Below, in pieces: positions 29,201 to 43,800 of a DNA stretch of 64,000 nucleotides (positions within the stretch are counted from its first letter, which is position 1; every line of letters begins with the position of its first letter). Location of the stretch: positions 16,988,001 to 17,052,000 of the forward strand of contig OU612065.1 of assembly GCA_914767715.1 (NCBI GenBank). Direction: 5' to 3'. The stretch comes from Membranipora membranacea (Eukaryota; Bryozoa; Gymnolaemata; Cheilostomatida; Membraniporidae). Under the pieces are notes generated by a model. That model saw only the letters and a list, made by a program, of their open reading frames with translations. It ran no database searches and was not told the DNA's origin. Position numbers and translations under genes: made by a program.

Positions 29201-32200
29201 TGAATCCACTGATATCAATTGGTGAGTTCACTTTATCCACAAATATTAAAGCTGTCAAAAAAATAATATGTTGGATTGGAAAGTGTTTTGTACCACAAAT
29301 TTCTATCCAATCTGATTTTTTAGCTCAAGATCAATGATCTGGAGAATGCTCTGGACAGGCAGAAGTGCATCAATGATGAGCTTCAGGAAAATGTAGATAA
29401 TTTGACAGGCCAGCTTAGGGAGTTAGAGCAAGCTTATAATGATGAGATGAATGGACATAGGAGCACCAAGTCTAAACTAGACAAGTAAGTAACTGAGACA
29501 GGTAATTGATCTCCACTTTACTAGCACCTAACAATGTCAGCAGGCTCATTGGAATCTATCTATGTCAGTAGAAGATGTTTTTTTTAATCTGATATTGTAC
29601 GTAAAATCAAGTCATTTTTGTTGGCGGCTCTCTAGTTTTCGCTGCATGTAATGAAATATTACATTGCTAATGGTGTCAGCACACCTGTGCACAAGGTAGG
29701 GATGGAAAGCTATTGTAATGATGATATCATCCATTCCCAACCCTCCCGCATATATCACCTCATACTTGGTGTCTCTGTAAGATGTTTTTGTTTAGTCATT
29801 CACCGTTGTAAATAGAAGGTTTCTTGTTTGAAATTGTAGATGTGAGAAGGAGTACGCTTTGAGCCAGAGACAGCTTCAGGCAGAGCTGACAGACAAGAGA
29901 ACTCTGGTCACTAACCTTAAGCAGCAGCTCGATCAGCATCAGAGTAATGTGGACGATCTTAAATCTGAACTTAACAGAGCTAGAAAAAGACAGGTAAAAA
30001 TAGTGTTAGATAAAGTATGTGAGAAGCTATTATAAATATTATATGTATGCTCTGAGTTCAAGGTAATAAATGTCTTCACGTTATAGTTGGCGTATGGCCA
30101 CAGTGGGCAATAACCACTCATCTCAGGTCCTTAGGTGGCTCAAAAATTTAATAAATAGTCAGCAAACAAAAAATACGCAAAATAGAATACAACAAAACAC
30201 CCTTTGGTTGTTTTCTCAAGACATGCACTAAAACTTAAAATATTTCTTACAGCAATACTTTGAGGAGACGTATGGAGGTAGTATGAGAGAGTTGGAGTTA
30301 TTGGTCTTAAACTTTGACCTCGGCGCCGACAGTTACAGATTGAAAAGTTCTCGATCAGCTGAGAGTGCTGAAGACAAGCCTCTCTCTCCTAAGGTGATAC
30401 TCGATATGATCAAACACACACTAAGAATCTACAAACAGCAGCTAGAACAAACTACAGGGGAGGTAATATACTATAAGTGTCTTCAAATCTGATCGCAATA
30501 ATAATCAACAAGTAACTTATGAGCTGATGCAGCACCGTACTGGCGTACTACCTTGGAATTCTTTCTACCTCGCTCTACACCTAACACTAGCAAATGAAAG
30601 ACAATGATAGCTACCAACCTAAACTGTTTTACTATCATCAATTTTTTTTGGATTCTTTGTGATATTTTGCTGGTCAATATATGCAATTTTTTTCTTGCTT
30701 GGCAATGAGGGTTTAAACTCGTCATAGATTTACTTACCTTCACATTTATTACTTATTTCTCAGTTGAAAAAACTTTCTGAAACTTATGATCAAGTTTGTA
30801 AAGAAAACAGCAGCAGAAAGGATAAACTATGGGCCAAAGAGAAAGCTCTCGAGGTGAGATATATGTGTAGTATTTGAATAAGATCCAACAGAAAAACTAG
30901 TGGAAATAAGCGCTTGAATGCTGTGATGTATGCCTGATCCCCTCCTAGTTCCTCAAGTTTTCAAGAGAAGATATATTAGATGTACTACATGTTTGGTCCT
31001 TGTCTGATAACCAAACTTGCTTGCTAAAAAATTACTTAGTGGTGGAGGGAAAGAAATGAGGTACAAAACTCGACCTTTTGTATTAAAAATCAATGCGTCA
31101 AGAATTTTTTATTAACCCAATTTCACACCTGTATAGGAGACACAGAGAGCTTTGACCCAAACTTCAAAGGATGTAGACTTACTGAGGATGACCACTAATG
31201 ATCAGGAGCAGAGGCTTTCTAGTCTGAGCTCAGACCTAAAATCTGTGAAGCAGGAATATGATACACTACAGGCTAAATACTCAGGACTTAATAATGATGT
31301 AAGTGTGATGACGATTATGATTGTCTCAGAGTCTAAATGTACATGTTGGCCTTCGGTTCCTTTTCCAACAGTGTAAATTTAACATAGGATCTAAATTTCA
31401 CAGCATAATAGTCCACACTCTACTGTTTATCACTAACTAAACAAATCAAAGCATGACTAGCTGTATTAAATTCCCTGTACATCTAGTTATTGTAAATGTT
31501 ATCACACTATTCCTATGTTACTGAATTTGATCAGATTTTGAGATAAAATGAACTTCAACCCGCCAGCTCTCTTCATTCCACAGCTAACAGATGCAAAGAT
31601 GAAACACTTGCAGCAGGATGAACAGAAGATGAGATTCATTCACGGACTTTACCAGAGGCTCATAGTGCCATCTTCAGCCAATCAGATGACTGGAGACAAA
31701 AAGGTCAAAGTTCAGGCATATGAGAAGTTTAAATGGGATGATCTTAGTGAAATGGTACTCGAGCAAACTGTTACACTAATGTCTCAAGTACACCAGCTTA
31801 GAGAACAGGTATGTGTGTCTTAGCACCATTACCGGAATCTTGATCAATGATTGTCTGTTGTTCGTGAGAAGTAATTTAGACTTTATCCCTTCAAGGTGAG
31901 TTTGAATCATGAGGCATGGCAAACCCAAACATCAGGGCAAGATATTATGTTCAGGTGTGGAATATTTTTAAGGCTACTTTTTTATGGCAATGTGACAACA
32001 AACCCCAACAAAATTTGAATGCAACTGAATGTTTGTAGTCCTCACGGCTAGACAAAGATATCGGTAACCGAGATGAACATCTGGAGTCGCTGAAGCGTGA
32101 CTATGAATGCGAGATCAGTAAGATGTCCGCACTGATGGAGAGAAATGGCCAGGAATGGGATAAAGAGAAGCAGGCTCTGCATACAGAATATCACAAACTA

Positions 32201-35200
32201 CAGGCTGATACTGAGAGGCAACAACAGGTGAGATAGCTTTAGAATAAACAATTTGACAGCTGCATTCTGAGAGGTGCCTAATTCCCTTTCTTACATCCAC
32301 TGCTCAAATCCTTTGACTATATTAAAAAGATTAAGACCGATCAGTTGACAGTTCGATAGTTAGTTTGCCGGTGTCTCCAAAAGTGATTGTGTATGAGAAG
32401 GATGTCTCGGAAGTCAAGTTTGACAAGCGCCCAATATGATATCTAAGATTTTTTTCCTGTTGGTATTGTCAGCTAACTTAAAGTGACTGGTATCATTTCA
32501 TGTTTTGAAAGCTGTCGCAGAAGTCTTATGATGAGGCCTGGGAACAAGTTAGACAGACAACCACTACTGTTGAGCAGATGGAGAAAGAGGTTGCAGATCT
32601 GAAGAGTAGAATCACTATGCTGCAGAAACACAACAGCTCACTTTTGTGTGCGTTTGCTCTTATGTGTGGAGCTTACTACCCTCTACTTAACAGAAGTCGA
32701 AGCTTGGTTAGACAAAGAAACATGCTAGAAGATCAAGTTCAAAGGTAAACATAATATATCAATTTGATCAGTTGATCATTGCTCAATGAGAAAACATAGA
32801 GCATTTGTTGTTTGTATTGCTCGCATAAGGATAGATACATTCGGACATTGTGCTGTCCACCGTGAATGTAAGCTGAATTAAATTGTATCCAATCACTGAG
32901 ATTAGATGATAAAATATCAGCTTAGAGAGACCGGCAAGCGTGATCAATTTCATAATAAGTTATATATTTTCCAGGTTTGACCACTTTAAAAAGCAGGTGT
33001 GTGTTTTACTCCAAACCCTCGGATCAGAAAGCCTTGGTGGAGGCTCAGGGGTACCACCTTTACGGAGCTCCTCACACTCAAAACTCAAGTTCAGGAAAGC
33101 TGTTATAGCTGTCATGGCTGCCAGGCGCATTAGAATGTTGCCTCATAGTACAAAGAGTGTGTTCACTTTTACGGATTGCCAAAACACTCAGGGCGTTGTC
33201 TGCTTAGGATCTCTGAAGTATGCAAAGAGAAGACGAGGTATGCCTAAATGATTATAATGTATAAGTATATCACTTATTTGCCTGTTTTGTCTCGGGCAAT
33301 TTTGCAATATCATGTGGTGGTCACCAAATGCAAGTCAAATCAACCAAATGCTAACAGGTCTGTCTAAGCGATAGAAATCCCCCATTACTACATTTATTTT
33401 CACACTATCACCACTTCCTACAGCTGGAGGTGACTCTCCTAATATGAGGTGAGTAAACCCAATACTAACAATCCTGGTTTGGTGAAAACATCTACCATTC
33501 CTACTTTTACTGTTAAGCACTTTTATAGCATCACAACCTGTAACAATCACCATTATTGTTTACTGCTTATCAGCTTCATATGGAGAAGGAGACCCCTCTG
33601 CCTCTCAGTGTGAGTCTCAGCTTATATCAGAGACTGACATCATAGACTGGTTATCCAATAAAGAAGTTATCTCCACTATCATGTCCTGCACTGAAGATGC
33701 TATGGATGCACTCAAGAGATACACCAGCAAAGGTTTGTTATGGAGATTATGATTGCATATTGCTTAACTTCATTCCCAGAAGGAATATGTCCATGAAGCT
33801 GGCTACTTTCATGGTACATGAAAAACAAAAATATTGACAAGAGTTCTTTTTAATGTTTTGGTTATTAGGATGGTGATTGCTCATTTTCTTGTAGCAAGTA
33901 CAAAGTTTCAGGCATTCATCTTACATTATTACAGATAAGGTATGCAGGCCAGGTTTTGTTGTGTCTGCTGCCAGGACATCATTTAAGAAGCTTCTCACCC
34001 GCCTGGAGACTGTGTACCCTGTAGGCAGCTCAGAGGTTACTCCTAGTCCACACAAGGAGAGGAATACCACAATCAAGTTACTAAATAGAGGCCTGCATGA
34101 CGCGATGTCCTCTTGTCAGTTTGAGAGCAAAGTACAACTTGTGCCGTCACAGGTAAGCTGAGTACCTCCTAGATCGAGTATAATCTCATTTTCCTGTATT
34201 TGATGATGCACCCCCTATAAGGCCTTTGGTGGCTCACCAATAAAGTGGAAGCAACCCAATACGCAGGCGAATTAAATCAAACTTGATTCAAGAACCTCTT
34301 AGGGATCACCTCCTAACCTCAGTAACTGAATATTATTGATGGCATATTAAATATCCACAAGACCATGTATAGAAAAGTTTGGAAAATAAATTATCTTGTA
34401 CATGTGGATTAATTTGTACAAAAATTTGGTTGTTATCAAACTCTTCTACTCTGACCTTGCTGTATGGTGGTGCATATACAAAATAAATCTAAACAACAAA
34501 ATTGTACTGGCAACACTTTTTTATAGACTGTATTGACGAATCTGCAGGAGCGAGTGCTCAGTTTTATAAAGCTCTTACATGACAGTGAGCTGGAGAGGAA
34601 GAAGCTGAGAACTAAAGTGTTATCTCTGACAGATTCTGAACAGGCTCTGAGGAAGTCTGAGCACTTCTCTGAACAGCTCGAACTGGAGCTGGCTGTTCTG
34701 AAAAATCAGGTATGTTATGATAGATATTACATGCATCGTGCAACTTATCCCAGAATACAATAGTATTCACGTTTGTCATTTTATCTATAGAGCCTATTCA
34801 AATGAGTACTAAGTTATATGCTGTAAAATTAGAGACATCACATTGGGTTTTTTTTCGAAAAATTTTGTAGAAAGAATTCGGCAGCATTGGCTTTTTTTCT
34901 AACATTCTCAAAATGCATCTTAATAATAATATCTTCTTAATATATTTCTTCCACAATGATTTGTTCCTCCAGCTCGAGTTCTAATATACTTAGTAGATGA
35001 AACTATAAAAAAGAGGCAGCGCTACTAGATTGATAACAGTGACATACATATGTTTGGTCACCAACAGTGTTAAATATTGTATTATTTCGTATTACATGTA
35101 CTTATAGACTGAGAGGATGGTGACATGTGATAAATATGAGTCTGTAGTTAGTGAGTTGAATCATACTTTGGAGCGGGAGAGAGAGGCTCAACAGTTACTA

Positions 35201-37107
35201 CATGAGCAGAGTGAGAAACTGAGAGGAATCACTAAGAGACTCGACGAAGAGGAATACAAACGAGCTCACCAGGAAAATAAACTCAAGGAAACAATACAGG
35301 TACCTCGTGGACAGCATGTTAAACATGACTTATAACGGAATAGAGGAAGAATACGACTGCAATTTCATGCGTCTGATTTATATAAACTATTATCTGCATA
35401 AATGTATATTTTCTGACATATGTTAGGTTTTTTAGCACTATGTACATCATGAGCAACTCGGTTATAAGAGAGACATTATTACTCGAAATCAGTACAAAAC
35501 TCACCCGCAATCTTACAATGAGACAATCCTCATTTCTCATGTTTTTTCAATTTAGCTTATCCAGTCATCTAAAGCAGACTCTGGTAGTAAGAATGAAGTG
35601 ATAGCTCAGTTAAAGCGTCGCTTGTCACAGATAGAATTAGAGAGAACACAACTACAGGATAATCTGTATGATGCTGAGCAGACATTGAGAACAGCTTCTA
35701 AAGACAGAGAGTATCTTAGTATATATGTGAAGGCTCTACATGTTGCATTTGAGAAGGTGGGTGTAATGCCTGCGAATGAATGAAGCAGCTAATCATTTTG
35801 AATGCAGATAATTTCATTGAAATTTTCATGTGTACAGCCAAGCGTGCACACTGGAGTTAGTTGAGATGAATTCATGGCGAGTAGACCAGATTATTTTTTA
35901 AGATAATGTCGGAAATATTGTATAAACATAATTTGTTGGACTCTTTTGCAGTGTCGAGCTGATGTTGTTCACAAAGATGTCTCAAAAACCCTTTGCTCCA
36001 AGACCCTCCTGCCCGACTGTAAGCCAAGCAGTGAGATTCTGGCTCTACAATCGCTTGTTAATGCTTTTGCTGATTCCCTCCGCGCCTCACAAAATCACAT
36101 GCAGGGTCTGAACGATGAAATAGGCTCTCACACAAAGCATATAGCCAGACTTAAAGAGGAGCTGACTGCTGCCTGTAGGAGACAACTCAGCGCTCCTGTA
36201 GTCCCTCCTCCAACCGAGGTGTGTATATTGAATTATGTCGAACCAGACCAGCTGCCCTGACATTGGGCTAAGTATCTAACTTAAGCTGTACTAGCGTGGC
36301 GAGGTGATTGGTCGACAGAACATTAGAAGTATCTTATGAAAAATATGATAAACCAAATTACCTTTAGTACGGTTTACTGATTGAGGTTATAATCGATGTC
36401 AAACTTACATTATTGTATTATTTTGAAGGGTGCGGAGTTTGACCACAGGCCTTCTGGTATACCTCTGGAGGAAGACTATAACAGGCTGCAGAGTACTAGA
36501 CTTGGCCATTATCAGGACAAAGATATCACTCCAAGATTTGACAAGTCCATCGAATTAGAGAGGTAGTTATTAGTCTGAACTACTCAAAGTTGAAATCACA
36601 ATGGATTTAATCTTATTTGTCAACAAGTTTCTGTCCTTTTAAAACTTGTTAAAACCCACAGCTAGAAGTTTTTCTAAATGCATCACAATTCTAAGGTCTT
36701 TGTTCTGAGGCAGAAGTTCTGCATTTTCAACGACACAAGCAAATAAACATTTTTGTTAATGTGCTTCCAGTTTAACAGACTTCATGTCTATGGGCAACGA
36801 GCCTGAGTTCTCTGCTGGAGAAGGTGTTCCACCACCTCATAATAAACAGTCAAGGAGGAAAACTCCTACTGGTCCTGAGGCTAAGGCAAAAGCTGACAGG
36901 GGGTAAGTCACCTCATATTTCGTTGTTCTAAACCATTACCAGACCACACACCTAGATGGAAATGTTGTACACTCTTGCTGTTTCATATTTTGCAATCAAT
37001 GTTATTGTTCTAGTATTTTTGGGATTTATTGTAATAATATTCTCTTTTTCAGATCTCCATTCAAAACTCCGTCGTCAGCTACAAGGAAGAAGTATGGGGT
37101 CAGATAA
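26274..37107 (+). CDS. CCDC171: CCDC171 orthologue, long coiled-coil protein, 25 coding exons
   Basis: Exons: 26274-26351, 26728-26866, 27446-27525, 27764-27938, 28282-28483, 28663-28798, 28972-29064, 29324-29484, 29840-29993, 30253-30462, 30764-30853, 31137-31298, 31584-31808, 32039-32227, 32512-32744, 32975-33237, 33574-33732, 33935-34152, 34527-34709, 35108-35299, 35556-35756, 35952-36218, 36429-36562, 36771-36902, 37053-37107. All junctions are in phase; 1376 residues, against about 1326 in human. Identity is clear at HLESKFNSELVQLKINDLE, near HFKKQVCVLLQTL with FRKAVIAVMAARRI, at CDKYESVVSELNHTL and at LRTASKDREYL. Most of the chain is heptad-rich. A hydrophobic patch (LLCAFALMCGAYYPLL) and a basic, less coiled centre interrupt it. 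The molecular role is poorly known. The first ATG used is 26274; upstream frames do not join in phase. Confidence 0.93.
26948..27318. repeat. Fold-back element (about 165-bp arms) in CCDC171 intron
   Basis: Left arm about 26948-27113 and right arm about 27143-27318 are imperfect inverted repeats. They share GTCACCTAATG, TTTGCACAAACTGATC and CTGCTGCCAC in opposite orientation. There is no coding potential. It has the shape of a palindromic MITE, inserted between the second and third coding exons. Confidence 0.7.
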
Positions 37108-37828
37108 AAAATACAATGCCCTCCTACAACCTAGTGTGGTTTTGCCGGTGATGGGGTGTGCGGTGCAATTTCCTGTATTGTTGACTGCCGTGTAACAGGG
37201 TGCTTTGTTGTATTTGCATGATGCTGTTTTTCCGTGGTTGTGAATTGTTAATTGTAAATTTAAATTATTTATAAAGTAAAAATGACTCATACAAGTTTTA
37301 GTGTAGGCATTGAGATTATTTGGTTTTCTTCACATTCTTGCCTGAATTTACAAACTGTTTATGCACTGATATTATACCATGTCTTCCATACCCTGTTTTA
37401 AAGATAATATATAAGTAGTTGTTTGATGTCTTTATTAATGACACATTTAAAAAAACAGATTCTCCATGCTTAGTTTCAACTTGTTTGAAATAGCTTCTAG
37501 CTGTGTGCCAAATACTTCTGATCAACTTTTAAGACTGAGCTACATCTGTGATTTGGAGTGTGCTTTGTTGGTTTCTATATTTATTCTCAATAAATATGTA
37601 AATGACTGAAAATTGAAAAACTGAATTTAGTATTCACTACTAAACATTAAAACCATCAAAAAATATTGCACTCACATTCAAACTAAAAAAATTCAGAATC
37701 ACACTGAAAATGTCACACTAATCAGAATCCCACACTACAGGTTAATGGACCGTCGACTTCTAACTTGAAAAAAGGGTAGAGGAGCGTACTGCACGTGACA
37801 GTACAACCTGTCATTAGTGTTCTTAGTG
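37108..37828. other. Convergent 3' gap between CCDC171 and centlein
   Basis: A 721-bp spacer with both 3' UTRs. The only clear signals are opposed AATAAA hexamers at 37580-37594. Confidence 0.6.
37580..37594. terminator. Bidirectional poly(A) signal
   Basis: TTTATTCTCAATAAA holds AATAAA on the plus strand (37589-37594, for CCDC171) and on the minus strand (37585-37580, for centlein) within 15 bases. It lies 482 bases after the CCDC171 stop and 244 bases past the centlein stop. Confidence 0.55.
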
Positions 37829-40800
37829 TCACCTGGCTAGATTTGTCACTTCATCCACCTTGTCCACAAATAGATCTGTCACTTTCTGAACAAATTCCTA
37901 TACAAGAACAAGCATTGTGTTACAACTTGTAGAATTAGTATGTGAACTAAAATTAGAAAGATCGAAGGCTGTCAAGCACTAAGTTGATAAAAGTCTAAGA
38001 TCAATGATTTCCTGAAACAACCATCTAATTTCTTGTTTATGTTTAATGTTGTTGGATCATTTAGTAGGCTTGTCATATTCCAATGATGGATTCCAATTAT
38101 ATTCTTGACCTGTAAAAAATATGGAATAATCAGATTTGTTGGATTATATTAATTGGTAGTGAAATAAAGTTACCTCTGTGCCAAGTGCTTTCTCCCATTT
38201 CTTTACCCAGCGACTATTCTCCTTTTTCCAGTACTGTGAATATGACTAAAATAAAATGCACAAGTAACTATGACAACAATGAGCACAACAATATTTTTCC
38301 GTACATGAGGTAGCTGCCATGTAACAAAGAAGCTCCAAAACATAAAATGAGCTAAATATGTAACTCATTAACAATTTCAATACATTCAGGAATGCAAGAT
38401 AGCAGTTACGTCAATCTCTACGGTTATCAACATCATGTTTCTATATAAATGACGAATCCAGGTCGTTGTACTTAATGATCTATCAATATTTTGCCAACCT
38501 TATCATCGGTTTCAGAGTCTGAATCCTCTTCATCTGAGTTCAGCAGATCGTCGATATCTGAAGCTGATAAGTCCAGTAGTTCCTGTGCTCGTTTCTTGGC
38601 CTGACTGAGCGCTGGGTTTGTCTGTACTTTGCTCTTACTGGCCTCTCGTTTTGTTCTTTGCTTCTCAGCCCGCACGATCCTCTGCCTCTCCTCCCGGTAG
38701 TGATTCTGTCGGGCTATCAGTGCATCAGACAAGTGCTGCAAAGTTGTGTGTTAAAACGGTGTATAGGGTAAAACAGAATCAACGTGTTGTATCAAAGTGC
38801 AGACAAAGGTGGCAAATTAATGTTTTCAGCTGCGTCAATGGGAAGTGCCGACATTGCAAATCTACACAACTCAGTCTTGCCGTATTGCATGATGTTATTT
38901 CACAGTAACCTGGATTTTCTTCCTGAAACACTCCTCTACCAACACAATACAATACAACTATCACTTACTTTGATGAGAAGCTGGAATTGTTCTATCATGC
39001 TGTGAGCATTGACTAGCTGAGATTGAGCCAGAGCTACAGCGTTCTCTCCCTGTGCTGCCAGAGATACAAGCTGCTGACGTGCTGTCTCCTGTAGACTGTC
39101 CATCTCCTTCTGTAGACATTGTGACTGAACTGTAACAGTATAAATAATCATTATCAATGTCAAAACAGTATTTTAGTACTGATGTACATGTAGAGTAGAG
39201 ATGCAGAATATGAGATGCTAGGGACCTGACCTTGCCTCAGTGGGTGATATGTAATCCTATTGAACTTGTCTAATGTTGTTTCTCTGATAAGCTGATCAAC
39301 ATCTGCTTGCACGTTACAAGAGTGAGATTTGTCTTGAGGGTCCAAACACCCCTTACTGGAGAAATGTTTGTTTGATAATGAAATGCCATAAAATCCCCAT
39401 AGAGAGCTGGTTGAGCTCTCAAATGCAGTTTGTCTTGAACTGGGAGGAGCAATCAAAGACAAAACGGTGAACATTGCTTATATATGTTCTGAGCCACCTT
39501 ATTTCGTCTTTTTTGAAAAGATTACAGAGCTTGACTGGTTATCTTACCTTGACAGCTACTAAGCTGCTTCTCCTTTTTAGCCAGTTCAGTTTGTGATTCT
39601 TTGAACTTATTCTGATAGTCTTTCTTATCTTTGGTAAGCGCTTTGATGCTTGATTTCATGGAATCCAGCTAGATAAGGTATAATAAAATCAGACAAATAA
39701 TTTTTCACCTTCTGAAGGCACATGTTCTTTTCTATATGGGGAAAAGAATGGCCCAAAATTGATCCAATATGCCCGAATTTGGAGTTGCACATTCTAAACT
39801 AATAAGTCGGCAGCCATCCTATCAAATATAGCTCACATATCTTACGGAAACGTTTCTGTAAAGAATGGTAATCAAGGTTAACGCCAATGTTCTTGTTTGA
39901 GCTACATTATAATATCATCATTACACTAACCGTAGATTTGCTTTGCTCCATGATAGATTTGATCCTTTCCACCTCCTCAGTTTTACCCTCTAGCTCCTGA
40001 AGTTCACTCTTAGCTGATTCTTTAGCTAGCCTCAGCTTTAATCTCAGATCTTCTAGTAAAGTTCTCTTCTGAGTGACGTCTCGCTCTAAGCGATTGAGTC
40101 TGGTATGAATAAAATAATACATGACAGCGTGACTACATGAAGCCTCGCACAAGACAACGGTATAACAGAGGAGTAAGTCATTATCCGATGAAAACTGAGG
40201 AGTATTCTTTTTTCAATAACTCAAGGTCAGGTTACTTTGGGGTGAAAAATAAGGGCAAACAAATCGTGAAACGACAAAACCCAGAAACAATAGTCTTGGT
40301 AATAATTAATCTTGAGTGCCGTTGTACGGCCTACCTTTTGAGGATGCAAGATAAACCTTCATACCTTTGCTATTTCACCAGGTATAATCAGGCACAGAGA
40401 AGATAATTTCACAAACATACATAAAAACACACTACAGTGCCCAAAGGTCAACAACCCAATGCCTGCACTATCGGTAGATTATTATTTACCAGCCACAAAT
40501 ATCAGTCTGAATTTGAAGTGAAACTATATAGCATTTACCTGTCTGTGAGGTCTGAGTTATTCTCTGTAGATTTCTCAAGCTCCAATTTGACATCTTGTAC
40601 TTCAGATTTACGCCGAGACAACTCTGTTGATATTGCCTGTTATGTAACAAGATAAAAATGAAATATAATACAGAGCCATTAATACAAATGACACCATGAA
40701 TATAAAAAAGGTTGTAGCTGTATTTTTTAAATCCATACCCGAACCTTATATTATATTATATTATATAATAAAGTGCAAAGATATTTAACAATGCAGTTAC

Positions 40801-43800
40801 AATTGCGAATGACAATAAAAAGGCAGTGACCTAACTCACCCTCAATTTCTGCTCAAGAAGTCGTTTCTCCTGATCAGCTTGAGATTTTGGAACCATCAGC
40901 TCGGCTGTGGCCTGCATGTCTGTAATTTTCAGTTTAGAGGTATCCAACTCTGATTCAAGCCTCTGAAATAAATATACGGAACAAATCTCTGACTAGAAAC
41001 ATTGTCATAAGATATAGGGCAGTTTAAATTTCTTCAAAGCCATGGTCAGAATAAAAAATATGGGCTTATAGTTAAAATGCTTTACCCACAACTTTTGACT
41101 TTGGTGTAAAAAAGAAGAGTTGCAAGAATATTAAACTGGTTCCAACAACCATAGTTGGTAATTGATAACGATAAGTATATAGGACCTAGATACTCGTGTT
41201 GTATGGAAACAGCCCTGATATCGGTCCATTTTGTTTTCACCAACCTCGATTGTATTTCTTTGAGTCATGAGTTTTGTGGCACTCGTAGATATTTGTGTTT
41301 GGAGTTGGTCACATGTGATTCTGAGTTCCTCAGCTTGTGACTTGGCTTCGTCCCGAGTTTCAGATAAAGACTTGACTTTGAGCTGAAGACTTACTAGCCT
41401 GTGTTTAATACTGGATACTTGAGAAAAGGCAGTGGGACGGGACCTCCTCCGCCTCAGCACTGGGGGTCTCCATGGTAGTGGTGATGTACCAAAGTCTCTC
41501 AACGCTATAAAATATACAAATGGTGAGATGAATGAAGAATATTTTAGGGTGAAATGAGTGAAAGTTAAGAGCTGGATTCAGCTTTTTCAGAGTATTTACT
41601 GCTGACACCCTTATATATCAAAGCAAGCCAAATAAAAATTCACCCTCATTTATAGTCTCGATACCCTGTGATACAGTGTGAGAAACCTAGATGTTAATTG
41701 GTTTATTTGTTTCCGGTATCATCAGTATGGGTCTACGGACTTTATATACTAATGTGGCAAACCAAATCTCTCAATTAAATTTTAACCAAAGGATAATCTT
41801 GAGTCAAGCTACTGTGTTTGAGCTCGTCCTTTTTCATCATGAGAGGTATAATCAATTCAAGTAGAGTGAAACGTAAAACACAGATCTAAATAGACTCAGT
41901 ACATTTGATTTCCGGCTACCAATTTCTTTTCTGGCTGCTTACCAGGTTGGGAGGGTTGTGGTTTTCTCCACACAGATTGTTGGCCCGTGGCTCTCTCTAC
42001 CCGGTGATTGAGGCGTCTCCTCAGTGATTGTAATAGTGCAGGACTTGTCTGACACGAGTCATCTTGTGTGACGATATCAGCTTTGGCAGCATTACGTGCT
42101 ATTACCTCACCTAGGCTAACAGCTTTAAGTAGAGACAGACAAACAAACTATAAAAAACATAGATACCTACCACTATACAATGATGTGGTTGGTAACGCTA
42201 TTATCAATGATCATGGTCATCAATCACATGCAATTTCTGTGCTGGAAAGCCTTCATTTACTGCCCTCAACATTGTGTAACTAGCAAACTAAGGCATTTTT
42301 AATGTTTTCCTCAGAGTGCAATAGACATTGTAGTAGAAGCAACTTTCATATCAAAGTCAGTCAGTGCTGCACACAACCAGATTATTGTTGAAATAAACAC
42401 AGAACTTAAAACCCCCATATAATAGTAGTATATGTATATGTATAGTATATTGGGTTTCAGAGTTTCGAATTTTTGCTATTACTACACAGTCTCTCCCATA
42501 CCTGAGTCAGCTGGCTCTGGTATGTCCAGTTCACTGAGTGTCTCACTCTGATATTCATCATCCTCCGCCTGACTAACCCAGCCTCTCTCCTCAATCTCCT
42601 CTATGCCTCTCTGTCCTACCAGACGTTCTGTCCGCATCGGAGGGGGTGTGAGCGCTCTGTCTGCCACAGCCAATGCAGCGTTCATATCTCGAACAGATTG
42701 ATTAAGTACCTGTTCGTATTTTTGAGCCAGAGGACTGATGTACGAGTGTTTAGAGGCTTTACTTACAATGCGGTTCTTACGACAATTTCTCCGCAACCTG
42801 TCCAAAGAAATTCGCAGTTAATATCGACACCGCATTAACAAGTTTTGATGATTTAGGAGGGTTTTTTAAGAAGGCCCAGCATAGTTAAAGCCATCATTAA
42901 CCATGGCCTAACATAAGATCACGGAAATATTCAGAATCACGTTAGTGGCGCCCTTTAATCAAGTACTATTGTAAACAGTTTGCTGTTAGTTATAACATAT
43001 CTTGAGCTCTTACACAATAAACTTACAGCTGCTATACCTGCGGAATGCAATGCAAAGATACCTGCCAACTGGAAGAGTTGCTTGAAAATGGTCATTTTAT
43101 GCAAGTGACCACAACCAGGGCATTGTAATTCGGGCTTCTCACTATTGCTATTGTCATAGACTTACCTGTTTACTTGGGCATGCAGATCAGCCATCTCACT
43201 TTTCTTCTCATATAAGCCCTTTTTGAGAGAATTAATCTCAAACTTGAGCGACCTTTTCTCCTCAATAAGTACTGTATTGTCCCTACTAAGCTCCTCTAAC
43301 CTGGTCTGCTGTGAGTCTATCACTGACTTACAAGACTCCAACTGTAATAATATCAATCATAAAGCGTGAACTCAGTTTTTTGGGCCTGATCTTGGAAAAG
43401 GTGCATATCATACCAATGACCATATCAGAAAAAGCATAAGTAGCGTTTGATTGTAATGAGTAACTGTCAAACTAGAATATATATTTTGGACGTTTGAATA
43501 ATAATGAAAAACCCTAAAAAGAAGTTCCTACCTTGTCAGACAGTATTGCAATATCCTCAGTTTGTTTTTTTGTTGGTGTACTGGACATGTTTCTACCTCG
43601 CCTTCTCATAAACTTCATCTCTAAAAAATATTAACAGAGCCCGTTACACACAGCACATATTTGATAAAAAGTGTTAGCCATGAAATAAGTGATCATATTT
43701 ATTAGGAGCTCTAGACAACATCTGTTGATAGTTTGGCTCAAGCAAATATTGCACCCTCATTGCATCAGCATTCTCATACCACTTTTATGAATCAGTTGCC

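Noticed and set aside
33425-33449. Possible 25-base exon with AG/GT borders in CCDC171
   Set aside because: Including it breaks the phase between the flanking exons, which otherwise join correctly.
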